Shown here piece by piece: positions 23,381 to 35,171 of a DNA stretch of 64,000 nt; the stretch's first letter is position 1, and each line of letters starts with the position of its first letter. This stretch comes from Cliona cf. orientalis. Its lineage: Eukaryota; Porifera; Demospongiae; Clionaida; Clionaidae. The stretch lies in NCBI GenBank assembly GCA_963930775.1, contig OZ005693.1, forward strand, positions 10,352,006-10,416,005. The letters are read 5' to 3'. The position numbers and the translations under genes were made by a program. Under the pieces are notes generated by a model, which saw only the letters and a program-made list of their open reading frames with translations, was not told the DNA's origin and ran no database searches.

Positions 23381-26300
23381 ATCGCTACGTAGCACACTTT
23401 AGAGCACCCTCCCACACCCCCTACCACCCCATCTGCCCCTATCAAATTGCACCGTTACTATTGATATCCAATCACTCTGTGTGTGTTATGTAATCACAAG
23501 CTCTATCGACTTGTGATATGCTTGCGTACGCCCTTTCTTGTATACACTGAAAGCTTCTTCGGTGGGATAGCCTCAAATGTCCTGATTAGAGGGGTATCCT
23601 CATTCCAAAGGGTGATTTACTATGTATCTAGGACTGTTCACAAAAGAGGAGTAACTTTTCTGTGTATATCGTGCAGTTGTGTGCTGATTAAAGGAGGTGT
23701 CCTCATTTCGGGGGTAGTTTTTATGCCCTTCTTGGTGTACAGTTCACACCGCACATTGTGTCATGGCTGTGTGACATTGTATTGGGTCATACCATTGTGT
23801 CCTATGTTAATACAGAGGTGTCCTCATTGTGAATTAGTTCCTTATCCAACGTACTTCAATCTCCACATATTTGAAAGCTTGCGCAGTATCTATATCAAAG
23901 CATGCCCAAGCTTTCAAAATGGCCATTTCTCTCTTTTGTCAGTGGATGTCTGTCTGTCTGTCTCTCTTGTGCGTAGGCAGCAAGTAACGAGGCCAGTAGC
24001 AGCAGGTGTTGGGTCATTACCACAACCTCTCATGTCGATAGTGAAGACATTTTCCAAATACTCTAATGCACTCCCATGTACCGTACTTAACCATACTGTA
24101 CATGTAGTGGCCTGCCTTGTCCAGACTGTAGATCAAAGGAAGCTAGGCGGCTTGTGTGGGTGTCCCATATACATGTATGTACATGTAGATGGCATCGTTA
24201 TAGTTAAGTAGCCATCTCACAGTTTTCCCAGTTAGAGAACGCCATATAAGATGAGCTACTAAGAGGTCTGTGTGACATGACGCAGTTAACACTCTTTTAA
24301 CCCCTGACTAGACTAGATTCTTTTCGTCAAAAGTTAAGATTTGCGTAGTACAGCATGTGCTCCCCTTGAGCAAGTTACAAAAATGTTGCTGCTTTAGTAT
24401 GTGTAAGAATGTTGTGTGGAGTAGAATACTGATGTGTTTCGTTAGGTGTGGGGAAGCCCCGAGTAATTTTGTCCCTTCATCCACTTTCAACTTGCTACAG
24501 TCAGTGATTATGATATTGTTATCGTGAATATAGTTTGTTGTTGAAGCACAGGCTTAGTTACTCATGAAAAATCGTCTTTAATCGACTATCGGTATTCTAT
24601 CTGACATAATCTAAGTTGAGTTAAAATTTACTTTTACTGTTTTTGTGGGCACTTGATTATTTTTCAGAAGTAAATTTTCTTGTTGTATAGAGTAGCCACT
24701 AACACTATTTACTCTGCATATTGGTACATGTCTGTTCGTAATGTAATGGTAATTTAGTTGGCTACACTTGATGTGCTTTGATATTGATTGTATTTATTAG
24801 AGCATTTAATTTTCTGCCAATTCATTTAACAGACAACTGAAGCCTTTCTAGAAAGAAAAAATCAGCATTTCTACCAACACGTACATAACAATATCTACAG
24901 TATCTCCTTTCTCTGTAGGTGTTTAATTAAGTGAGAGGTGGCTTGCACCACCAAGCCTTATTTTAGGACCAGCCACTGTGCTCGTTTAAATTAACACATC
25001 ACTGGTGTCATCAGCGTATGGGAACTATAGGGCTATCTTGTTAACGCATGTGCATTTTGTACATGTACGTGTGTGTCAGTTGCTAAGGGGTATGGTTGCC
25101 CCAAGCCGACCATTTTTGGTATGGGTGGAATCTGGGGTATGTATGTCGCGGTAGTGCATTAGGAAATAGCTCTTGACAGCTGGCCGCGATTCTGTAATCT
25201 CAGAGGGGATACAGACGGACAAACATACGCCACGTGCACCTACGTCAATTGCCCACCTCTGCACTTGTGTCGTATTAGAGTTACAGCGAAAAAAGTCTTC
25301 CGTGTGTCCCCTGTGTGTATACATGTAGGTACGTATGTGTGTCTGCGTGTACATACATGTAATATAATGTAGTCCCAGCTTTTTTTGTTCGATGATTCTA
25401 GTGAGTTGGATTGAGATGTTTTGCTATCGAATAGAGTAAAAGTTCAGTTGATGAATTCCAAGGTCGTAGAGTGTGTGTGTGTGTGTGAGTCTTACACAAA
25501 CTGGTAATGCCACTCTTGGGAGGTCCTGAATATTGCTCAAGGCCAAAGCCTAGAAGCTTTAGGCCAGCAAGAATGATCGTAAGCATTGGTGAGTGGTGAA
25601 GGATTGCAGTGGGCAGTACTACGTGTGTATGTGTGCGGAGGCTAATGAGCTGTCAAGACAATGGCAGCAAAGTCACATGTACACATATATGGATGACTCA
25701 TCCTTAGAAGGTGGTGTTTGGTTATGGCCTGTTATGGGTACACTGGATATGCTCGAAAGAAAGAGAGAGGGAGAGAGAGAGAAAGGGAGCACTCCTCTGT
25801 ACCCTCTGATACAGCAGCTTACCTATGCAATTTGCTAATCCTGCTTCAATAATTGGACCTACATGGCGTAACGATTCCTACATACCTGAGATTCCGGAAC
25901 ACAGTGCATTAGCAGAGCATACATAACTTTGTGTGTTTTTCTGACCCCTCGCCCACGCCAGTGCACACCGGATCTGTTTACTAGGCTGTAGTGTTTATGG
26001 AGCATTCCCTAGTGTACCCAATGTTCCTTTTTTAGACAGTAATTGGGTTAAGGAATGCTTAGAATGATCGGAATGTTCCTTATGGCGGTGAGTGTATGTG
26101 TGTGTGTGTGTTGGACCTATTTATGTGTACAATATGTGATACGTTGATAAGCTAGATGTGTACATATGTGTGCACCACAATGTACATGAGTGTGAATGAA
26201 TGTGTGTGTGTGTGTGTGTGTGTGTTTGTGTGTAACCATTAGAACTAAGAATGAATTTTGAGAAGATTCCTTTGCCCTCTTTTGTCGTGTTCTGACGTAT

Positions 26301-26511
26301 GCAGAGATGTTGCGTATTACATTATTGTATGTTCTCCCAGTTTAGAGTACGTAATCTCGTGCATTGTGTGTTACCCTTTATGGTGTGGGAAAGCACATGT
26401 GCACCGATCAAATGGCTTGAAAAACAAGGTTCATAAGTTCGCATCTGAATCAGTGTATGCCTTGATCTGCCACTAACTCGCAAACTTTTGTTATCCATAT
26501 CTTCTGCTACA

Positions 26512-26982
26512 TACCGTATAGCGGGAAATTTTCGTTGGTGCTAATTTTCGTATGATTGGCCAAAACACCCTTAGAATAAATTTTCGTATTTTTTAATTTC
26601 GTATGCTTGCTGTGGAAGATTGCGCGCATGCGCAGCTGGTAGCGCTCGCACTTACATGCGGTACACGGTAACGCTAGCATCACTGGCTTCCTTGATCGTT
26701 ATCGACGCCGATAGCGGTCCACTGGGATCAGAAGGGTCACTTCGTTTCAACGCCTTGGTAAAGAATCGATAAAGAGACATCGTTCAGTGAGTTAGCCTTG
26801 CATTTAGCACCTGCCGCTAGCGACAGCTTGTGGTTGTGGTAGGCGTATAGGTCAAAGGTCACGCACGAAAGGAAAAAAATTTCGTGCGTTCAAATTTTCG
26901 CAGTTTTTATTTTCGTATAAGGGATGGAGCATACGAAATATACGAAAATTAGCACCATACGAAAATTTCCCGCTATACGGTA
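26512..26982. mobile_element. MITE with about 40-bp inverted repeats, TA target duplication
   Basis: Left end TACCGTATAGCGGGAAATTT; right end AAATTTCCCGCTATACGGTA. The arms continue with TTCGT...GTGCTAATTTTCGTATG and its complement. There is no transposase, and TA flanks each side. It shares terminal CCGTATAGC with the element at 113-302. Its interior is GC-richer and contains a GCGCATGCGC site. Confidence 0.85.
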
Positions 26983-27621
26983 TACGTTTTCCTTAAATGT
27001 ACACATGTGCACACCTGGACTTCCTTGAATAGTTACATGAATAGCACTTGATGTGTTTTTAAATTAAATACACAGTTCCAGTAGATATTGGATTTCTTGC
27101 TTTCCCTTCAGTCATAGTTATACATCTTCAGTTAACACACTTCCTAGTGGTTGCCATGGAAATGTCATGATCTCCTTTCTGTTTGTGTCAATTAGAAGAT
27201 GAGATGATGTAATGCGAAATTCAGTCCCATACGTACATATATGTGACTATGACGTAATGTTTATATGGAACATCCTGTGTGTATGGGCACTCCAGATGTT
27301 GCCCAGACACGCCCCCAGCTTCCTTCCCCCCAATGTTTACACAGGAAGGCTTTATATGGAAAGTGATAAATACTTGCAAATTGAAGCTTACCACTTCATG
27401 AGTAGGATTTGGTAGATTGTGTGTGTGTACGTGTGAGGTGTGTATTGTTTTTGGGTGCTAGTTCCGATTTCAATTGTTAGCTTGATTGTTATTCAAAAGA
27501 AAACTTATTAAACGTATGCACAAACAGTTGTAAGTGTCAAAAACATGAACACAAACACGTGACTAGAATCGCCACGTACACAATTATGATTTCTCTCTCT
27601 CTCTGCCTCCTTTTGTCCCAG

Positions 27622-28668
<1,047 letters not shown>

Positions 28669-29008
28669 GAGGATACAAACATGTGCTCCTACTAATAATA
28701 ATAGTCTAAATTTTACTGACCGTCGATTTTGTTATTTTGCTTGATACCAATATTGAGTACGTATGTATTTGCGAGTAGACACTCAAGTTGTTATTTACTA
28801 CTGTGTATATATTATTGTCCGTTTTATTTAGACACCCTGTTTCAATTTTGTGTGGTAGAGGCATGTTACTAAAAATAGAACAGTCCTTATCCATATATGG
28901 TGTTGCTAAAAATAGTAACTGGTGATGTGACTTGACACTGACAGATCATTCACCTCTTGCCTATACTAATAGCCTGTGAGAGGAGGTGGTAATCAAAGCT
29001 TTATTGAG

Positions 29009-29326
29009 CAAGTTGCAAGCTCATGCATCCTCCCTTCCATCAAAGCTGCTGCTAAAGATAGTAACAACGGTAGTAGCCTCATCCCAGGCCCCCCCCCCAT
29101 GGCCTGGGATATGGGATATGGTAGTACACTACTTTTTGGTGGGGTAGCTATCTTCAATAGGGGTACAAGTTGCAAGCTCATGCATCCTCCCTTCCATCAA
29201 AGCTGCTGCTAAAGATAGTAACAACGGTAGTAGCCGCCCCCCCCCCCCCCCCCATGGCCTGGGATATGGGATATGGTATATAGTACACTGTACTTTTTGG
29301 TGAGGTAGCTATCTTCAATAGGGGTA
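29009..29326. repeat. Tandem duplication, unit about 157 bp
   Basis: CAAGTTGCAAGCTCATGCAT starts at 29,009 and again at 29,166. The units are nearly identical and each contains a C homopolymer of different length (29,091-29,099 and 29,236-29,253). Confidence 0.9.
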
Positions 29327-29472
29327 TATATACTTTTCATATTGGGGTCGTATATTGAAAGATGTATAGCTAGTACTGTTGTTCTGGGAGGGGTTTTCAT
29401 TTCATTTAGGGGGGTGTCTTAGTTGTCGGAGGGGTGGGCCATTTCTTGGGGGTATATTATCAACTCTGGTAT

Positions 29473-30413
29473 ATTAGGCCATACCAATTTGAATATAATT
29501 ATGTTTCTTGGACAGGCATGCCATCAAAAGAGACTAGTCTCGTGACCCAGCCCCCTAAACGCACGCGAAAAGGGGTCTGGTAACATTGTGTACAACGAGT
29601 TGTCGCAGCGGAATGCAATAATTGCATACTTGCGGTTTCGCGTTTTAAATTCGAAAACTAGTCTACTTTTTGCTGGCCAAAACGACCTGTTTTACGATCG
29701 CTATCGTTTCTACGATAGTTTCGTTGCCTCTATCACTCACCTTTTCGAAGTAAATCTTCAGAGTTCGAGCAGTCTCTCCGGTTTGAATTTGAAACTACAG
29801 TCAGCTTTTTGCGTCCAGAACTGTTCTATTTTTGCTTGCCATCAGTCCTTCGGATCGTATTTCCGTCTTTGCCGCACACACTTCTCGAGTAGATCAGTAG
29901 ATCTTCGGTGCTGGTGGGGCACGAGCTCAAGTGAAAAAAGACGCATATGTTTATAATACGCGAATATATAATTATAGCGATTTGATTGCAAATGGAGCGA
30001 TCTGATTGGTCGCGCCACATTCTTGAGCTTTGGACAACTCGTTATACACAATGTTACCAGACCCCTTTTTCGCGTGCGTTTAGGGGGCTGGGTCACGAGA
30101 CTACAAAAGAGACCCGGGTGGCAGGCAAAAAAAAAAAAAAAATCTGAATCTGATTATTATCAATGCAAAGTTCAAGCAAAACCACAATACAGTGACATAA
30201 AATTAATATAAAAGCCACATGTCCGTTAACAAAGCCCTAAAATTAATTAATTTTCGTCGATTACGTAGGACAGTATACTTATGCGCATGCGCCATGTCGA
30301 TATACAGCGTTTATTATTGCCAACACTTGACCACACCCTTTTTTTTGGAATTCAGCAAAATGTGACCCGGCCGGATCCGAGAAACATATTATATTCAAAT
30401 TGGTATGGCCTTA
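29473..30413. mobile_element. Outer inverted-repeat element
   Basis: The left end TTAGGCCATACCAATTTGAA matches the reverse complement of the right end (TTCAAATTGGTATGGCCTTA). The arms are about 38 bp. It encloses a second inverted-repeat element and has no transposase. Confidence 0.75.
29535..30103. mobile_element. Inner inverted-repeat element (about 70-bp arms)
   Basis: Left arm 29,535-29,604 begins TAGTCTCGTGACCCAGCCCC. Right arm 30,033-30,103 ends GGGGCTGGGTCACGAGACTA. The arms are nearly perfect inverted copies, and the centre has no recognisable protein. It sits inside the outer element, so it inserted later. Confidence 0.8.
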
Positions 30414-30520
30414 TTATTGTCGTAGTGAATCAGTAGGGTTACGCATGCGCAAAAGTATTGGCCACACCTCTATCTAAATTCAAGCCCTGCAGCGCGCGTG
30501 AGAAGGGTCAGGAAGCTGTC

Positions 30521-33500
30521 TTCACTCCAACTCACTGATGCGGCTACCATAGTTGAGAAACAAGGTAATAATATTTTGCATCATAGACAATGTGTGAAGG
30601 GACCTTGAGCTTGTCGGAGAACTAGAAGCGTCTAGCTGAGATTAGACCACGTGTACTACAACCGCCAGTGGGCGGAGCTTGATGGTAAGTGTTGAGCATG
30701 CTCTGTGCGTATTAATGCATGTGGTATCACTCCTCATTTGCAAGCCAAAAGTAAAAATTTAAAAGAAGGGTAAACTGTCCCCAGGTTCTCTCAGTATGGA
30801 GGAAGCCGGTAGTCACCGGCAGGAGTCACAGTCACCTGTGGCTACGGTTGTTCCCTGGTATAATAGTCCCATCCCCGAGACTAGTTCCTGGGCCCTTGGG
30901 CTATCAGTGATCAAAATGTCTATATTTAGCAGAATGAGAACTGCATCAAAATAAACGATCAGAGGAAATCAGTAGTAAATATATAAAAGGTGTCACTGAG
31001 AGCTGTATTATTCAATCAATGAATGTTATTGTGGTCATAGCTAGATTAAATTGTTTTCAAGCCAATGTCATGAATGCATAAACAGTGCACTGATGATATT
31101 GTGCATGTGTACACTCAGTTACTGTAGTAATTATAGCGTATGCTTTGATAACTTTCATTTACAGTTTTCCATATTAAGTGAATCTGTATATACTATATCT
31201 TATCCTGTTGGGACCAATATTATTATTTAAAAACTTGTTATTTAATATAATATACACTGTCAGTAATAATTATTATACAATAAGGGTGTAGATCTGTAGC
31301 AGCTATATACATATGCAATAATACTGTAGCTTAGATTTAAGACAATCCATTGAAACATGAATGAGCGATCTTTTTATCAGCCGCAGTTCCACATCAACAA
31401 AAGCCGACCCCTCGGCCATGGCTCCTATGGAGCTGTCTACAAGGCCAAATGTGACCAGCTGCCCTGTGCTGCTAAAATCCTCCACCCAACAATCCTAGAC
31501 CCAGCAGACCCAGGAGCAGGCAAGATCATGGAGAGGTTTCAACAAGAGTGTGCTTTTTTGGAAAGAATCAGACATCCAAACATTGTGCAATACCTCGGTA
31601 TGACTAGAGATCCTGAGTCCAGACTACCAGTGCTGCTGATGGAGCTGCTTGACGAAAGTTTGACAAAGATGCTTGAACACTCACAACAGTCGCTACCCTA
31701 CTATATTCAAGTGGATATCTGCCATGACATTGCTTTAGCAATTGCCTACCTCCACTCCAATGACATCATCCACCGAGACCTCTCCAGCAACAATGTGCTG
31801 ATGATTGCTGGGAGAAGAGCTAAAGTGACTGACTTTGGCATGTCCAAGCTAGCTGGTGCAGCTCCAAGCATGACCCCACTCACCACATGCCCAGGAACGC
31901 TGGCCTACATGCCTCCAGAAGCACTGAGGGAGCCACCAAGGTACACAAAGAAGCTGGACTGCTTCTCTGAGGGTGTGATCATGATACAAGTGTGCACCCG
32001 ACTGTGGCCTGAGCCTGGACCTCGTACTTAAGTTGTCCGTGACTCCAGATCTCCAACTGGGATGATGGAAATGCCTGTGCTCGAGACTGAAAGAAGAAAG
32101 AATCATATTGGCTTGATTAATCCAACCCACGCTCTTTTGCCTTTAGCTAAAGATTGTCTTTGTTACGTGGAAGAAGACAGACCTTTGAGTGAAGAGCTCT
32201 GTCAAAGGCTAGCTAGTTTAAAGGAATCATCTGGATACAGCAGTAGCTTGCAACAAGAGGAAAGTGCAAGACTGTTCACAGACAATCAGATTAAGGCTTT
32301 AGCTCGAGAGCTAAAAGTGATGAATGAATCACTTCAGCAAGTCAAAGATGAGATGGCAGCAAAGGGAGACCTAGTCCACAAGAAAGATAAGGTAATTCAT
32401 CAGCTGCAGCAGGAACTGGCATCAGAGAAGAACCGATTAGATTGCCAGATACAAGAATTAGAAAAAGTCGTATCAAAAATGCAGATAGCGAATGAGTCTC
32501 TTAGGATGCAGACCCAACAACTCAGGCATCAGCTGAATCAGCAGAATCCACAAGCACTACCTGGTGGAATGTTGCTTCAGCCACAAGCATCAAAACAAAC
32601 AAACACTGAAACCCAAACATGCACGAAGAAGAGAATGATGTCACTGAAGTGGAAAGATACACAGCGAGCTCCGTTTAAGATGATTGGAGGGGCAGTTGCC
32701 ATGGATAGAAATTTTGCTTACTTTGTAAGCCATAGTGGTGTTGCTTGTGTGTATAATGTAGATCACATGAGCTGGAGCAGGCTTCAGAAAGTCCCCTACA
32801 AAGGCTGTAGTTTGGCTGTTGTCAGAAGCATGGTAACAGCTATTGGCGGATATGCACAGAAAGAGATGAATGTCCTAGATAAGCTGTTCAGTCTTCAAGG
32901 TGGACAGTGGGTGGAGCATTTTCCACCCATGCCAACAAGTCGATACAACACTGCTGCAGTTACTGCGCATAATCACCTCATAGTGGCTGGTGGAGAAAAG
33001 GGGATATCGTATCACTTAAGGACGGTGGAGGTGATGGACACTAGAGAGCTAATTTGGTCAACCATGACAAGCCTTCCTCTCCCCTATACGGAAGCTTCAG
33101 GGACCATCTGTGGAGACCATCTCTACCTGCTTGGAGGCTATGACGACAAGGACAGGACAAAAACAGTGTTAGCTTGTTCTGTAAAAGATCTTCTATTTTC
33201 ACAAAAGACATCACAGTCCGTGTGGCACAGAGTTGCTGATGCCCCAGCTTACCACTCCACCTGTGCAGGTGTCAATGGAGAGCTACTGGCAATTGGCGGG
33301 TACAATGAGGAGACGGCAACAAATGCCATTCACATGTACAACCCTAGTGTGAATACTTGGGACCTCATAGGGAATATGCCTACGGCCAAATGTGACTGTC
33401 TCGTTGCAGTATTAACAACCAGTGAGATGTTAGTCGTTGGTGGTACTATCGATGCAGTCACCATTGCTGATGAAGCACAAGTAGTTGCCTTCACAATTGC

Positions 33501-33876
33501 TGAAATTGAAAAGTAGAATCACGTGCACACAGTTGTTATACTACAATTTAGCTGACGGTTCACTGACAGGGAGTTAGTCCCAATTAGTATATTATTATTG
33601 TAATGTGACGTGTATGTAGTTGGTGTTTTGCATAATAATATTATGCGCACACGTACTACACATTATACATGAACATACTCCCATGTACTATAATGTTCCC
33701 ATTGTTATGACATTGTATTATGTGTTTTTCATTATCCATGTACGTGAAATAATAAGTTGAGTATATATATAATATGCTATAGATGGATTACACTAAAACA
33801 TGGTTCTCCGTCTGTTAGAGTACGATATTATTATTATAATGTTATACCAATACATGCTTGAATGTGTGTACACATT
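30521..33876. repeat. Tandem segmental duplication, unit A
   Basis: The unit starts TTCACTCCAACTCACTGATG and ends GTGTGTACACATTC. Unit B (33,877-37,646) starts and ends with the same sequences. Each unit carries one kinase-kelch gene plus about 0.8-1.3 kb of upstream DNA. Confidence 0.9.
31357..33516 (+). pseudogene. Kinase-coiled coil-kelch gene, copy A, with a nonsense codon
   Basis: The reading frame from 31,357 is identical in layout to copy B but is interrupted by TAA at 32,029-32,031 (codon 225, where copy B has CAA, Gln). The frame then continues without any shift to the stop ending at 33,516. The first part (224 residues) holds the kinase G-loop GHGSYGAVYKA (20-30), Lys40, HRDLSSNN (139-146), an intact DFG and the MPPEAL segment, but loses the end of the C-lobe. 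The second part (from Met at 32,062, 484 residues) has the coiled coil and kelch repeats. It may be a young pseudogene, an allele-like null, or a base error. A split-protein or readthrough product cannot be excluded. Kinase-type signalling role by family. Confidence 0.85.
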
Positions 33877-34340
33877 CACTCCAACTCACTGATGCGGCCA
33901 CCATAGTTGAGAAACAAGGTAATAATATTTTGCATCATAGACAATGTGTGAAGGGACCTTGAGCTTGTCGGAAAACTAGAAGTGTCTAGCTGAGATTAGA
34001 CCACGTGTACTACAACCGCCAGTGGGCAGCGCTTGATGGTAAGTGTTGAGCATGCTCTGTGTGTATTATGCATGTGGTATCACTCCTCATTTGCAAACCA
34101 AAAGTAAGAAGGGTAAACTGTCCCCAGGTTCTCTCAGTATGGAGGAAGCCGGTAGTCACCGGCAGGAGTCACAGTCACCTGTGGCTACGGTTTTTCCCTG
34201 GTAGCTATAGCTAATAGTCCCATCCCCGAGACTAGTTCCCGGGCCCTTGAGCTATCAGTGATCAAAATGTCTATATTTAGCAGAATGAGATTTGCATCAA
34301 AATAAACGATCAGAGGAAATTAGTAGGAAATATATAAAGG

Positions 34341-34774
34341 TAGGGATGTCAGGGCAAAAAAATTCACTTCATCATTAGCATTATTACTCTGCACCAGTGT
34401 GTAGAGTAGGTATAGCTGATCACTCTGATATGTAGTCTTATATTAATTCCATATTTATGTCTCAATCCTGGGTTAATTCATGTCAACATTCTCCGGAGTA
34501 AGTAATACAAAAAATGGCATAATTGGTCTATTACAAGTAATGGTAGTTCTGAAAGTCCACATTGCACAAAGTCAGAAAAACTTGTCTTTGAAGAGAAAAT
34601 CTATGAAAACCATCATGTTCAGCACCCAAACTTACCCTATAATTAAGTGGTTTGGGTGCCTCACCATTGGATCTACAGCATGCGCAAACTTACATAATAT
34701 CATTTGTGCCATGTCACTGATATAAATATGAGGAGAAAAATTTTAGCGAATCCAGCCAATGTTTGACATCACTA
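34341..34774. mobile_element. hAT-like MITE inserted in unit B
   Basis: Left end TAGGGATGTCA and right end TGACATCACTA are imperfect inverted repeats. ATAAAGG flanks both sides (34,334-34,340 and 34,775-34,781), a 7-8 bp target duplication typical of hAT elements. Unit A lacks it, giving an empty site near 30,985. A short frame at 34,480 inside it is not a recognised protein. Confidence 0.75.
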
Positions 34775-35171
34775 ATAAAGGGTGACACCGTGTCACTGAG
34801 AGCTGTATTATTCAATCAGTGAATGTTATTGCGGTCATAGCTAGATTAAATTGTTTTCAAGCCAATGTCATGAATGCATAAACAGTGCACTGATGATATT
34901 GTGCATGTGTACACTCAGTTACTGCAGTGATTATGGCGTATGCTTTGATAACTTTCATTTACCCTCATAAGCAGTTTGCCATATTAAGTGAATCTGTATA
35001 CTATATAATATCTTATCGTGTTGGGACCAATATTATCATGAAAAACTTGTTAATATACACTGTCAGTAATAATTATTATGCAATACTACTGAGGGTGTAG
35101 ATCTGTAGCAGCTATATACATAATATTATACAATAATACTGTAGCTTAGATTTAAGATAATCCATTGAAAC

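Larger units (their letters stand above)
22200..27621. other. Probable long 5'-UTR intron of the plus-strand Rho gene
   Basis: From the GTAAGT at 22,200 to a strong acceptor at 27,620-27,621 (a T/C-rich tract ending TTTTGTCCCAG). It holds GT repeats (23,338-23,370; 26,097-26,110; 26,202-26,225), a MITE (26,512-26,982) and no recognisable coding sequence. The 242-codon frame at 23,483 has no domain or paralog here and I do not treat it as a gene. Confidence 0.45.
28669..30520. other. Repeat-rich region between the Rho gene and the kinase-kelch array
   Basis: The left 200-300 bp should be the RhoA 3' UTR. It then holds a tandem duplication (29,009-29,326) and a nested pair of inverted-repeat elements (29,473-30,413). 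No intact gene is recognised. Confidence 0.6.

Noticed and set aside
23483..24211. 242-codon plus-strand frame
   Set aside because: No recognisable domain, mixed low-complexity composition, no paralog, and it lies in the inferred RhoA 5' intron.
29588..29956. 122-codon frame inside the inner inverted-repeat element
   Set aside because: Starts in the repeat arm and matches no transposase or other protein I recognise.
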